Origin: Rhynochetos jubatus
Lineage: Eukaryota; Chordata; Aves; Eurypygiformes; Rhynochetidae
Direction of reading: 5' to 3'
Length of the DNA: 64,000 nt
Assembly: GCA_027574665.1 (NCBI GenBank)
Contig: CM050658.1
Coordinates: forward strand, 24,006,317-24,070,316
Shown here piece by piece: positions 52,451 through 64,000 of this stretch. Position 1 is the stretch's first letter. Each line of letters starts with the position of its first letter. The notes beneath the pieces are model-generated. The model made no database searches. It was not told the origin of the DNA and was given only the letters and a program-made list of their open reading frames with translations. A program made the position numbers and the translations under genes.

Positions 52451-55400
52451 TCCACTCTACTCGTACCATTTTGTGGATTTCCTGGGTATTAAGTGCCATA
52501 AGAAGTGAGCGGTTCGGGGATGGTTGTGACTAATTCCCCTCCTCGGACACTGTGCAGCCGTGCAGGATGATGTCCCCGCAATGGCATGAGGGTCACCCTC
52601 GCCTTCCTGCAGCTGGGGACGGGGAGGCGGGCGGCGGGCAGAGCCCTCCAGCCCGGGGAGCCCCTGGCCGGGGCGGGCTCCAGGGACCTGCTGCCGCTGT
52701 CTGAGGCGGCCCTGGGCTTCTCCTCGGCAGCAGGCACGGAAAGGGGGGAGGAGAGGGGCGTATGTGTGTGTGTTTAATTCGATTTTAAAGAAAGGTGAGG
52801 CTGGAAAACCAGACAAGTGTTTGGGCTTAACATGCATCAAGGGCTTTGATACAAACACCCCCCCCCACACGTTTATTAATTAATGTAACCATCGCCTGTG
52901 GGAGCAGCGCGCCTCGCCCAAACGCTGCGGGGCTGCCCGGCCCGGCAGAGGGGTGTGCGGGCCGGGCACTGGGCCGGGCTCGGCCGGCGGTGACCCTCCT
53001 GCTCGGGGACAAGCCAGGACTCGGATTTGACAGCCCTCGGCTGTGCCCTGCCCCTGCACGGAGCCCTGCAGCGTCCCCAGCCGGGACCGGGAGCCACGCG
53101 CTGCTCAGCGCTCGGTTGCTGCCCATTGTCTGTAACAATACCTTCCTGATTGGGATGTTTCCCGAGGGCTCCCGGAGGCAATGAGTTTTAATTTGATTAT
53201 TTGTCGCCTTGAAGTTGTTAGAGCTAGAATATTGTGAGAACCTCACTGAGGGGCCGGTGATGTGCAATATTCAGCAAAACGCTTCATCCCGTCCAAACGG
53301 TAATGAATCAGCGAAGCGAAAGTACTCCCACCCCAGCGAAGAATTTTATATCACCGGCGAACTTCTTTCCTTTTTCATAACAAAATTCTTACTGGGTCAA
53401 CTGTCATGATTTTCTGAGTTGCCCGATCGAAATACAGATGTCTATCGAGATCTTCAGCAAAAGAAGCCTTTAAAAACGCTTTCCACTTTTATATAAAGTG
53501 GTTTAGAAGAGCCTCTGAAAGGGATAGATGTGTTGGTTTCTGAAATAGAAATGTTGTGACAATCGTCACATACGTTTGTACAAAATTATTTTTAAATAGG
53601 TAATTCTAGAAACAGTCTGTGTTTCTAACCATTATATAAAGCTTGTCCTTGTTGCAAGAAAAAAACAACCGAACAAACAAACGCCAAACCAAATCCCACT
53701 CGTTAAATGAACATTTTTACAAAGAGAAGCGATTCCCTTCTAGTAGATGGAGGAAAAAAAGTGTATAAAATTTGGGGCCTGCAGCTTCTTCATCCGGCTT
53801 CTCCCTAAAGCCCCACGTATTCTGCCGAACTTCCACGGTGAAATGATGGTATTTATAAAAGGGCGGTAGTGTGAATTGTTCAGCATTGTGTCTACCGTAC
53901 AGATTGACACAAGAGTGCGGGTTTAGAATGGGAAAACAGACAATTTCAGGCACCGTAAGAGTCAGAATTTAAAAAATATTGACTGATGTACTTGTACCTG
54001 TAGGGTTTGCTTTACAATGATTTTGATTTGCTGGCTGTGAGTGCGACCGGATGGTGAAGTTTATCCGTTCTTACAGTACAGCATCGAAACCTTACAATAG
54101 GGAGGGTTTTTCATAAACGTTAATTTTCTTTTTAACGAATTTGGGGGCTGCAGGCCTTCTCCAAGGGTGGGTTTATGATGTGTTATGCTCAGGCCGGCCG
54201 TGCCTGCCTGACTGCGGCTGCTCACATAAGAAGCCTGGGGGTAGATGTTGTACAAGGTATATAAAATCTTAAATTATCAAAGGTGTGTGATTCGGTAATT
54301 TTCACGTATGCTGGGAAATGACACCAGGTTTGTACTGCACTGAACCGAACCCGCTCAGAGTTGGTGAAGGCGGGGATAAATTCAGTTATTCATGCGGTTT
54401 GTTTTATTTTAAAGTGGGGGGGAGGGAGGGGGAAGGAAATAAAAAAGTCAAGGTGTGTGCTTTGAGGGGAGATTGGAAATGTATTTTATGCGTACTGTTT
54501 GTTTACGAGTGTGCTGGTCTCGGAGGTGAGGTTGTTTTTAAACAACCCGATGTGGGTTTGTCTGCTCGCTTCAACGTGGCCCAAATTCTTCTCGTTTTAC
54601 TCATAATTACCTTCCTTGTTATTTATCACAATAGCTCCGAAGGCCTTTTTTGCCGCTGCCGTTACAAATCAGTGCCTTGGCATGAAAAACCTTGGAAACA
54701 AATAGAGAAGACGGACGAAAGATGGGCGGACGAAAAGCCACGTAAGGGGACTGGGAGGGTTTTTGTCCCGATTTTGAGGGGTCCCTTACCCTCCGTTAGG
54801 GCTCCCGGGAGCGCAGGGCAGGTATGCACGGGGAGGCTGCTGCCCAGAGATTTGGAGGTGGGGCGGGAGGCGCCGGCCCCGAGCCGCGCCGCACCGCGGT
54901 GGGCTCGGCGCTGCCGGTCCCTGCCGCTGCCCCACGCTCGTGTCCGCAGAGACTCCACTGCACCCACTGCTTCGTCGTGTTTCCCTAACTCGCTGTCGGT
55001 CCAAACACCGAGGGGTATGTCTGAATAAATGACAACCGTCCAACAGAAGTCGGGGCGGCAGGAGGACCGGGGAGTGCTAATGGGCCGGTTTTCGTCTTCG
55101 TACTGTTTCGCAGAACAAGGGGCAGAGTTTTAAACTGAAGAAACGTGGAGAAAACAGAGAAGTCCGTGCGGAACTGCTCCGTAGAAGTGGCATCAAACAT
55201 ATGGAACGGGTTATCTGGGAAGGCAGGGGAAGTACAGAACGTAAATTTATTCAAGAAACACCCCGGTTTTGTCGAATGCAGTGGTTGGGCAGTACGGTGA
55301 ACCGACGGGACAGCGGGGTTTAAATCATGCCGTGAAGAGGCGGCGGCTCGGCCTCGTGTTCTCCCTAGTTCCTTAAACGCCTCCACGTATCCCTTTCTTC

Positions 55401-56700
55401 ACGAATTAACAAAAAATACCGTCCCGGGTGTCCCCATCCTGCGAGGGTCCCTGCAGCCGGGTCCTGTGCAACGTCCACCCGCGCTGCCGCTCGCTGGCTT
55501 TGCGGGCAGCGCTGGCTGCAGGCTTCTCCACGCGTGCTGCCGGACGGGGACCACGGCGTGGAGCCCGGTGACAAGCGCCGGAGCCCGGGCCCGGAGGAGC
55601 CGGGGTGGGGCGGTCGGACACCCGGGCCCCGATGGCCGCGGAGTGCTGCTTGCGCCGCAGTGGGGACACTTCTCGCCGTGGGAAGAAGGCGTCCACGGGT
55701 GACCCCGACGGCGGTCTCGTCCTGCCTCGCTGCTCGCGTCTCGGCGGAGCGGGGCAGGGCAAGACTCCGCCGGCGGCTCCGCACTCTTCGTACATCCCTC
55801 GCAGACCCCTCGCCAGCCCCGAGCAAACGTGCCGAAAGTCCCTTTTTTTTAACATCGAAAACCGTGAAGACGGAGGCTGAGCTCCCCTCCCCCGGGTGTA
55901 AGCCCGACCCCCGTCCCTCTGCGTGGGCCAGCTCCGTTGCAGAGGCAGATGCGGGTCTCGGACCGTGGGATACCCCCGTGGAAGTCATCAATGCGCGGTC
56001 ACGCGTGTCCAGGGCCGCTCCCGCCGTGGGGAGGGAGCCGAGCCCAGCCAAAACCGGCCGTTGGCAGCACTCCGTGCCGCGGGCACCCCGCCGGCCGGGC
56101 TGCCGGGGCTTCGCTGAGATCAGCCCCCCTCTAATCCGTTGGTGTCTACATTTTCTACGGGGGATTATGAGCTTTGGGACTATCGCACATAAATCTTGCA
56201 CGAAGTACGTCAGTAATGAGTAGGAATCGCTCATTAATTACCTGCGGTCTTGCGTGACAGGGGTAAAGGGGAATTAAAGGAATCCCCTTGTACCGGGCAA
56301 AACATTTGTGAAAAGGCTATAAAAGTCAAGGGAAACGCTTCGCTCCGTGCTGTTGTTGCGTTCCCTGACCAGCTCCTTTCAGTGGTTTGCAGCGATTTGG
56401 CCGAGGCCCAGAAAGAGACCGGAGCTGCGGGCGTCGGGCCGGGCCCCCTCGACGGGCAGTCCTGGGCACGGGCCGGCAGCGCGGCCCCCGCTTCTCCTCG
56501 GGCTGTGCCGGCTTCCCCCGACCGCCGCACCGGGGCTGCCCCGAGGGCTCCGTGCCGCCGGCGGGGACGTGCAGGTCCACGTGCAGGTCGAGGGGAGCCG
56601 GTCTCGGGGGCGGGCAGCCCGCGCAGGTGACGGGGCGGTCTCCGGGGGTGTCTCCGTGTGTCCCCTTCTCCGGCCGGGCGCGCCTCGGAGGCGCGGCTCC
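52451..56700. other. BARX1 upstream region, mixed GC-rich blocks, no gene supported
   Basis: GC-rich blocks (52600-53130 and from 54780 on) alternate with low-GC, repeat-free stretches (53160-54300). Long frames are present on both strands, including 54318-55028 (+) and 55365-56234 (-). They overlap one another and show no domain or phased exon structure, so I read them as composition effects. Upstream regulatory DNA of BARX1 is the likely content. Confidence 0.4.
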
Positions 56701-56712
56701 CACACCAGCCCT

Positions 56713-56878
56713 GGGGCTAGGGACGGAGCTGGGACTGGGGCCGGGGCTGGAATGGGACTGGGACTGGGACCGGGGCTGGGAATGGGGACAGGGATGGGGA
56801 TGGGGACTGGGACGGGGATGGGGACGTGGCTGGAGCTGGGGACGGGGTTGGGCCTAGGGCCGGGGATGGGGCTGAGTT
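56713..56878 (+). repeat. G-rich minisatellite upstream of BARX1
   Basis: Degenerate hexamer repeats of GGGACT, GGGGCT and GGGGAT with many G runs of three or four. The G-rich strand is the BARX1 sense strand. Such spacing permits G-quadruplexes. It lies about 200 bases before the TATA-like box. Confidence 0.75.
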
Positions 56879-57076
56879 CCGAAGGGGCCAGCGCTTGTTT
56901 GGGTGTCTGCTCTCCCGCGGCGGGCAGAAAGGCTAATTTGCTTTCCGTGGCAGGGGATCAAATGCTCTGCTGTAACCTCTCGCTTCCAGGTACTCGCCCG
57001 CCCCGGCCCCTTCCTTCCTCCGCAGCCCCTCCCGCGCCCTCCCCCGCAGCGCTGACAGCCCCGCCGGGGCCGGCGG

Positions 57077-57083
57077 TATAATA
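57077..57083 (+). promoter_or_regulatory. BARX1: TATA-like box, candidate BARX1 core promoter
   Basis: TATAATA stands alone in very GC-rich DNA 290 bases before the BARX1 start codon. It would place transcription initiation near 57110 and give a 5' leader of about 260 bases. Confidence 0.4.
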
Positions 57084-57372
57084 GGCCGCTGCCCGCCGTC
57101 CCGGGGCGGAGAGACGTTTCCCTGTGCCGCGCCCCGTGTGCATGCGGCGGTAACGGCTCCGGCCCGCCGCGCTGCTCAGGGCGCTCTGGGGCCACTCGCG
57201 CTGGGGGGGCCGCGCCGGGCCTGGCCCGCAGGGGCAGGGTAGGGGGCGGCGGCGGGGCGATGGGCAGAGCCCCTGCGGGGCGCCCCGCTGCCCGGCTGCC
57301 AGCAGCACCGTCCGGGGGGCTGCGCTAGGGCGGCCCGGCGGCCGGGGCTCCCCGCCCCGGGCGGTGGCGAGG

Positions 57373-60300
57373 ATGCAGCACCCGCTGGAGCTGGGGGCCG
57401 CGCACTACTTCCCGGCCGAAGCCTTTCCCGACCACCGCTCGCACCGCTACCGCAGCTTCATGATCGAGGAGATCCTCACCGACCCCCCGGACGCCAAGGG
57501 GGCCGCGCCGGCCGGGGAGCTGCTCAAGTTCGGGGTTCAGGCTCTGCTCTCCGCGCGGCCCTACCACAACCACCTCGGTACGTGTCGGGGGTGGGGGGGG
57601 AGGCCGGGAAGGCCGAGGGAGCACCCCGCGCCCACCCCGAGCCCCGAGGGGCTGCCGCGGCGGCGGAGGAGCGGGCTGTGGACTTCGGGATCGGGGTGGC
57701 GAGGCGGGGAGGCATTTCCCGCTGATGCGTTCGAGCGCGTTTTAGACCTACAGCCCTTGAAGGAAACTTCATGAATTATGCCTTAAAAATAGCCGCCGGG
57801 CGTTTTGGCCGTGCGCATCCCCTCGCTGTGCGGCGGGAGCCTGCCGGTGTTTTGGGACTAACAAAACATGAAGAAAGCGGCTTTGCGGCTCCGACGCCGC
57901 CTGCACAAAAACGGCCATTGAATTTCACGGGGATCCCGGTGTTGCTGATCGGGGTTGGGGGTTTTTCGGGTTTTGGGATGAGGTGCGAATTGCTGGAGCC
58001 TACGCAGTAGGGTATATATCTGAATGTCGGCAAGAGACGGCACGCTGCTCTGAGACGACGGATTTAGCTGGAAGCCCGACACCTATATACTATATATGTA
58101 TTATTTTTTATATATTTTTCGAATGTATATTTATTTAAAGAGGGAGCCAGCGTGCTCTATCCAGCCTGATACAGGATCTAGGAAATTGCAGTGTATTAGC
58201 GACATCATAGGTTTTGGGTTTTTTTAGCGCCATTATTTAATATATTTCAAACGTCAGTATGTAACGTGTGATTGCGAAGCTTTCATTTCCCAAGCCATCT
58301 TAGTCTGCGGAGACGTCGCTCGTTATCCGTAGAAATGAAAGGAAGAGGAGAATCCAAATTTCTTGTTTTCCTTCTAAAAGAGGAAGAGGAAAGCGTCGAG
58401 CCCCATAGCAAGGGAACCTCATACGTTTAAATATCTGGAAATCAGTATTATTTTCAAGGTGGGCAGAAGTATTTGACATCTCGGGCCAGATAAAGGACAC
58501 GTTATCGCCCTGACGGCACAGCTCCGCCGGGTTCAGTGGGAGAAGGATCAGGCCATGGGGGAGGGAGCGAGCCAGGTACGAGTTTCAGCAACACAGCGTC
58601 TGCCCAGGCCGAGGCGGGGGCCCGCGGAGACTCCCCTTGCTTCCGTCTGTGCCGGCAGGCAGGGCCGCGGCCCCTCTTGCCCCGCGTGGCGTGTTCACGG
58701 GCCCAGGCCGGGGCGGCCGCGGGACGACGGCACCGGGAAGCGGCGGCCGGGCCCTGCCGGCGCGAACCGAGCCGAGCCAAGCCGGGGCGGGCGCTGGCCA
58801 TCAGCCCGGCGGGGAGCGGAGCGGCTACGCGGCCCGAGAGCGGCCCGAGCCTGTCCGCAGCAGCATCCTCGGGAAACCCTCGCTGTCCTAGCCCGGGACG
58901 CGTCTTCATAAGAAAATCGTGGGGCTCCGGTCCACGGGGAGGAACATAAATTGGTCCCCGTTGGGAAATATCCTGAAAACTGCTGGGGAGGGAAAACTGG
59001 GACCATGGCCGGACCCCCGCCGCCCGCTGGGACTCAGTCGGCTGCAAAGGGCTCGGCAGCTGTTGGGCAGCACTGGAGGGAAAGACTTTTCGGTTGATTT
59101 AAACCATTTCCACATGTAACACCCCCGGTCATTCCGGCATTAGCAACCGCCGGTTGCAGGGTAAAACGTGACCCTGTACCGCGGAGGCAGCGGGGCCAGG
59201 GGCAGGACCGGCCCCCACCCTCGCCCCGGGCGTCCCGCATCCAGCCGACACCGGAGGGCTCCCCTCCGCCTCCCCGAGAACGGAGAAGGGCCCAGGGTTC
59301 GTTGCAAGGTCTGATCACGGGGGAAACCGAGGCACCCTGCAGTCCCGGGGGTCCCCGGGGCCCGGGCCGGGGGGCTGCCCGGCGCTGACGGACCCTCTCT
59401 CCCGCAGCGGTGCTGAAAACGGAGCCGACCGCCGTGTTCAAGTTCCCGTTGGCTCCCTTGGGCTGCTCGGGGTTGGGCTCAGCGCTGCTGGCCGCCGGCT
59501 CGGGGCTGCAGGGCGGCTCCGCTTCGCCTCATCTTCCGCTGGAGCTGCACCTCCGCGGCAAGCTGGAGCCGGGCCCCCCGGAGCCGGGCAGCAAGGCCAA
59601 GAAGGGGCGTCGCAGCCGTACCGTCTTCACCGAGCTGCAGCTCATGGGGCTGGAGAAGCGCTTCGAGAAGCAGAAATACCTCTCCACGCCGGACAGGTAG
59701 GCGATGCCAGACCATCCGGACCGAGGTCGGGACGGGTTGGCATGGGGTGGTGGCTCATTTTCCCTGCAAAAGGAGGAAAGCTGCCAGCCGAGACGAACGC
59801 TGCCGAGCTTCACCATCTCTCTCTCTCTCGCCCGCAGAATAGACCTGGCCGAATCTCTGGGGCTCAGCCAGCTCCAGGTGAAAACCTGGTACCAGAATAG
59901 GCGCATGAAATGGAAGAAAATAGTAAGTGTCTGAGTCAGCCCCTGCTGCGTGCCGCACCGCGGTGCTGAGCGCTGCCCCGCGGGCTCGTCCTTCTGCATG
60001 CCGGCCCTGGCGGAAACATTTTTTTTATATATATGCCCCCGGTCTTTGAGGCCAGCATCGCCTGGGCTCCTGCCGGACACCTCCACGGTCCGGCTTTGCA
60101 GCGCAGGCCCCGGATGCGGGGGGCCGTCGGCGCAGGTCGGGAGCAGCGTCACCAGCCGCGGCCCGGGCGCGGTGGTTTGCTGGTGGGGGGACGGAGGAGA
60201 GGGAGGTTCCTCCCGTCCTGGGACAATGGCAGCACAGTTTTACCGGGGTATCCCCCTCCTCTGCCCCCTCCTCGCCTCGCAGGTGTTGCAAGGGGGCGGC

Positions 60301-60447
60301 CTGGAGTCCCCCACCAAGCCCAAGGGCCGCCCCAAGAAGAACTCCATCCCCAGCAGTGAGCAGCTTTCGGAGCAGGAGCGAGCCCGAGACGCCGAGAAAC
60401 CGCCCGAGAGCCTAGGCTCGCCGGCCGTGGTCAGCCAGGAGGAGTGA
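57373..60447 (+). CDS. BARX1: BARX homeobox 1 transcription factor, complete, 247 aa
   Basis: Coding exons are 57373-57577, 59408-59696, 59838-59922 and 60283-60447, with canonical GT-AG introns and matching phases (1, 2, 0). The stop is TGA. The protein is a nuclear Bar-class homeodomain activator/repressor; in vertebrates it acts in stomach mesenchyme, branchial-arch and tooth development. Residues 22-36 hold the conserved [13 protein letters not shown] block with an eh1-like repressor motif. Residues 78-91 are the conserved [13 protein letters not shown] segment. The homeodomain spans about 135-194, with R139 (position 5), W182, Q184 (position 50) and N185 (position 51), and the Bar-type tyrosine in WYQNRR. 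A basic GRPKKNS segment follows. Length is close to mammalian BARX1 (about 254 aa); the difference is mainly a shorter alanine stretch. The ATG at 57373 is chosen because MQHP aligns with the family start; a GTG lies three codons earlier. Intron 2 is only 141 bases. Confidence 0.97.
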
Positions 60448-60830
60448 AGGCGGCCGCCCGGCCCCACCGCCGCCGACCACGGCCACCCCCGGGCGCTGCC
60501 CGCCGAGCCCGCAGCCGGCCCCGCACCTCTCCGCCCCAGCCGCGGCAGCCAGGGGGAAAGAGAATGGGGGGCAGCACGGTTAGTGGTTACGGTCGCCTTC
60601 GGTCTCCGGTGAACTGGGCGTCCTGGTCTGTCGCGTCCCCGTCCTGCCCCCGCCCCGCCACGCGCTGCGCCAAGGACGCCTGTTTTGTGCGACGGCCCGG
60701 AGGGGCCGGGAGGACACTGGACCCCATCGTTCACATCTGCTCGCTCTCTGAAACCCTGTGGTGCCCCTAGTTACTCGAAAACTGCATTTTATGATCAGTT
60801 TTATTAATGCGAAGATATTTACTTTATTTC

Positions 60831-60836
60831 AATAAA
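60831..60836 (+). terminator. BARX1: BARX1 polyadenylation signal
   Basis: AATAAA lies in a short AT-rich segment 384 bases after the stop codon. It is followed by a T/G-rich stretch (tctgttgcttttt) suitable as a downstream element. The 3' UTR would end near 60855. Confidence 0.75.
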
Positions 60837-61105
60837 GTATTTTATGAACTATTGCTCTGAGTAATCTGTTGCTTTTTAATTGGGAAATCTAATTTTCTCC
60901 CCACGGAGGCAGGTTAGAGGTTGAAATCCAAGTTCGTAGGCAGACCTACGGGGACAGAACAAGGCGCGGTGCTGTCCCTGCCGTTACCGGTTCCGCCCTT
61001 CGCTTTACCTGACGGCTCGGCTTGCCCATGGCCGGGGGCGGCAGGACTCGCAGTCTTCGGTCGGGCAAATTTGGATATTTTCGAGTTTTAATTGCTGTCG
61101 AGGGT

Positions 61106-61854
61106 GTAATTAGGTTCCGCGCTGCGCATCCTAAACGGTGCGTTTTCAAAAGGCGGCCGCGCAGAGCGTAGCAGGATGGCTGGAAGCGGACGGCCCGAGG
61201 AAGCGGGCTCCAGCCCGCGGCGACGCCGAGCCCGGAGCGTCTCTCGCCGGGTGCCGGCCGGGGCGCGAGTACCGCACGCCGCGGTACGGCCCGGGCCCCC
61301 ACCCGGGTCTCCGCCGCTCCTCCGGGGCCCTTTGTGGACTGCTGCGACGTAGCACGAAATCGTGGCACTTTGCTTTTTTCCGTACTTTTTTTTCCTTGTT
61401 TTCCCTGAGTCCCTGCTGTATTTTTTCCATCGAGATATCAAATTATAGAGCATCTACCGAGACATGCAATTACTGCCGTCCTGCTCAAAAAGAGAAGGAC
61501 CGCAGGAAACAGCGAGGGAAGGGGAGCGGAGCCGGGGGCAGCGCGGTTGGGAGGTGAGCGGCGGGGCAGGGCCGGGGGTCCGGGCTGAGCCCCCGCTGCG
61601 GGGGCGTTAATTAGGCGGGGTTCCCAATTACAGGGGGTAATTAGCAACCGGGGGCTCGGGGGCTTGTCGGGGTCGTTGTCCCGGCTGCACTCCTTGGGGG
61701 TGCCCTCAAGGCTCCGGGGAGCGGGTCCGTTTCTAGCCCGACACAGCCCGCAGTGAGCCCGGCTTTCGGTAGTGCCTCCGTTCGTCGCTCACGGCACGAA
61801 GTATCCCGGTGGGAAAGGAGCCGCGCCGGCAGCATTTACGGGCTTTAATTAAAG
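61106..61854. promoter_or_regulatory. Cluster of TAATTA homeodomain-type sites downstream of BARX1
   Basis: GTAATTAGG at 61106-61114, TTAATTAG at 61607-61614, CAATTA at 61625-61630, GTAATTAG at 61637-61644 and the palindrome CTTTAATTAAAG at 61843-61854 stand out in otherwise very GC-rich DNA. Three fall within 38 bases. TAATTA is the core bound by many homeodomains, so this may be an enhancer, possibly autoregulatory. Function is inferred. Confidence 0.35.
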
Positions 61855-61859
61855 CTGGT

Positions 61860-64000
61860 CGCGGGCCTCCCCGCTCCGAGCCGGCCGCGGGTGCAGCTTT
61901 CGGGCTGCTGTGCTGCCGTCACCCCGTTCCCCACACGGTTCTTCCCTCGGTTACCCGTTTTGCCGCACTCCGAGAGGTTCGGAGTCCGGGCAGGTTCCCG
62001 CTGCCCCGGCCGGCTCAGGGATGCCCGGGAGTGGCTACCTCTATGCCCAGTCAGACTCCCGGGCTGAGCGATGGAGGGTTTGTAAACACGGCCATCGCTG
62101 AGTAAACAGGAAAAAAGCTAATATTCTTACACTAAAATGACATATATATTTAAACAAACAATTGGTTTGAAAGGTTTTTTTTTCACCTGGGGATGAGGAT
62201 TCACGTTGGGAAGGGGGAAAGCGGCGGTGTCGCGGGTGGAGGGGCCGGGCGCGCTGAGGGATCTGCCGGCGCAGGCAGAGGACGGGGAGTGTTTGACTTC
62301 GTCACTTCTTTACTTCATCTTCAGGATGTTGCTTTTGGTTAGGTTACAGGCTTGCGACTTCAGTGCACGTGGAAACAGCAGCCGTTTTTAATTAAAAGGC
62401 AGATTCAGTGGCGCATTAACATAAATTAACAGAATGACAAGCTGGGTCCATCACCAGTGTGAAAGAGAGATTTGAAATAGCCTGGCTTCAGTTATTGCTA
62501 TGGCGCTTACGATATAATAATGTTAATATTTTCTTTTCACATTTGAGTAAGTGGTGGACAAGTGATTATTTTTTCACAGACCATAAAGGCATTACATAAA
62601 GAAAGCTATTTTATTGTATTTTTCTCTTCCAGGCAGCGCCGGAGAAGAGCAGGAAGGCTTAGGAGGGCTTGGAGCAGGTTTTCTGCCCCATCGGCCGCGG
62701 AGCCGGGGCCGAGCAGCGAGGCCCAGCCTTGCCTGGGGCGCAGCGGGCTGGGGCTCCCGGGGGCTCCTCAGGCTGAAGGCGGAGCGCAGCCCGGAGCCGC
62801 TTTCCCCTCGCTCCCCGCCCCTCGCACCGAATCGTCCGGGTGCCGGGAGCGCTGGGCTGGCGGCAGGCGCCCAGGACAGCGCAGGCTGCGCACCCGCGCA
62901 GAGACGTCTCGCCGAGGGTCGTGCGCCGGACGCTCGTGAGCCGGCCCCGAGAGCCACCTCCTGCGTGGGGCTGACCGCGGGTTTCTCAGCGGACCGGAGT
63001 CTCCAGGGCTCTCCGGCCTTCTTGTCTGCCACTCAGCCTCACCCCCCCGCAGGACGAAACCGTTTGTAAGCCAACGGCGAGGAGAACATTTGGAAGTGTA
63101 AACACGTTGTGAATGAGAACACTGTACCTCCAGCGCGTACCGTGACATTTGCATTAACGGTCTCCGTGCTTGGAGCCGCTTGCCTAGAAACGTTTTTTGT
63201 AGTAGTGGGGACGTTAATGACAAACTTTCTCTTCGTAAGGAGCTGATTACAGCACGGAGTGTGTGTGTGCCCAGCTGAGGAGCCCTGCCCGCTCCGTCAC
63301 TGATGTTAATAAAAACCCCAATCCTCTTAATGAGATGAGAAATCCATTAGAAGCCATTGACAACGTACCTGACATTTTTCTTTTACTTGTAATATATATA
63401 TATATATATTTAATGTAAGTTATTTTCTCTTTTAACGAATTTCTGTATAATTTTCCGTTCAAGCTTAATTCCCTTGTGTCACAGGGTAGGCTGCCTGGGC
63501 TGGCATTGCACCTCAGTGACAGCGCCACAGAGCCAGGATCAGAGGGGTCCTTCTGTTTGCAAAGCAAAGGCAAATGCCACCAGCTCTTAGTGACAGCTCT
63601 TCCAAACCCATTTCAATAATATCCAAGTGCATTTACCAACAGGGCTTCGGGGCTCAGTCTGCCAGCACCCCTGGCTGGAGAGCCACCACGAGAAAATTAC
63701 AACAGGCCTCGCCACCACATGGGTTTGGTGTTGATGGACAATTTTTCTTAGTGCAGCACTGTTGTTTCATTTTCTAATTCCTTTTTACAGCTATAATGAA
63801 AGCATGGATGCTGTTGGGCTGCGATGGGGGATGCCCGCATTCACAGCACTTCAGCAGTAGAGCTGTGTCAGCCCAGACATCCCAAGATGTCTCAACAGGA
63901 GCCCTGGGACAGATCTGGATGAGCTTTGTTTGGTGCTATGATTTCTCCACAGAGCCCTGTTCTGTTCTGCCCGTGGCGATGATCTCTCGCTGCAGCACCC
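61860..64000. other. BARX1 downstream spacer, no gene seen
   Basis: GC-rich DNA to about 62090, then an AT-rich repeat-free block (62100-62630), a GC-rich block (62640-63060) and AT-rich DNA again. A TA dinucleotide repeat occupies 63392-63409. The long overlapping frames at 62562-63223 lie in the GC-rich block and show no domain. Candidate regulatory DNA only. Confidence 0.4.

Noticed and set aside
54318..55028. 236-codon open frame on the plus strand with one hydrophobic stretch
   Set aside because: The composition shifts along the frame, no family is recognisable, and it overlaps other long frames. It is more likely noncoding DNA upstream of BARX1.
55365..56234. 289-codon open frame on the minus strand (and overlapping frames on the plus strand)
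   Set aside because: It lies in CG-dense DNA where stop codons are rare. Several frames on both strands are open at once, there is no domain, and no phased splice sites are seen.
62562..63223. Overlapping 125-151 codon frames on both strands
   Set aside because: They lie in a GC-rich block, are open on both strands simultaneously, and show no domain or conserved start context.

Overview
The window is vertebrate nuclear DNA, most likely from a bird. It carries CR1-type LINE fragments with the typical avian 3' end, and it holds the neighbouring genes PTPDC1 and BARX1, which also lie close together on human 9q22. Introns are fairly compact, and the GC-rich islands are sharply bounded against AT-rich spacer. 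The species cannot be fixed from the sequence alone.

Three genes are supported. (1) At the left edge, minus strand, is the first coding exon of a RING-finger (TRIM/MID-like) protein. It starts at base 134 and runs off the window. (2) PTPDC1, minus strand, is a dual-specificity-type protein tyrosine phosphatase. It can be assembled completely from nine coding exons (11455-20131) with matching splice phases, giving 781 residues. An alternative first coding exon at 22096-22188 gives a 738-residue form. Its intron 8 has a GC rather than GT donor. (3) BARX1, plus strand, is a Bar-class homeobox gene with four coding exons (57373-60447) encoding 247 residues. It has a TATA-like box upstream and an AATAAA signal downstream.

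Between 135 and 10400 nothing matches a family I recognise. Bases 6068-7155 do contain a signal-peptide-like first exon followed by short exon candidates that all keep phase 1; I report this as a tentative unrecognised secreted-protein gene. The interval from 22 to 57 kb is mostly AT-rich and gene-poor. It contains a degenerate CR1 element (33.6-35.85 kb), a second CR1 3' end in reverse (40.4-41.0 kb), a C-rich tandem tract, and two isolated CpG-rich islands (37.3-38.2 and 47.85-48.25 kb). The second island has a strong minus-strand donor that would join in frame to the alternative PTPDC1 exon, so it may be a distal PTPDC1 promoter.

From about 54.8 kb rightward the sequence is a broad GC-rich domain around BARX1, as is usual for developmental homeobox genes. 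It includes a G-rich minisatellite upstream and a cluster of TAATTA-type homeodomain sites downstream. Most long open frames in this GC-rich DNA are artefacts of base composition.
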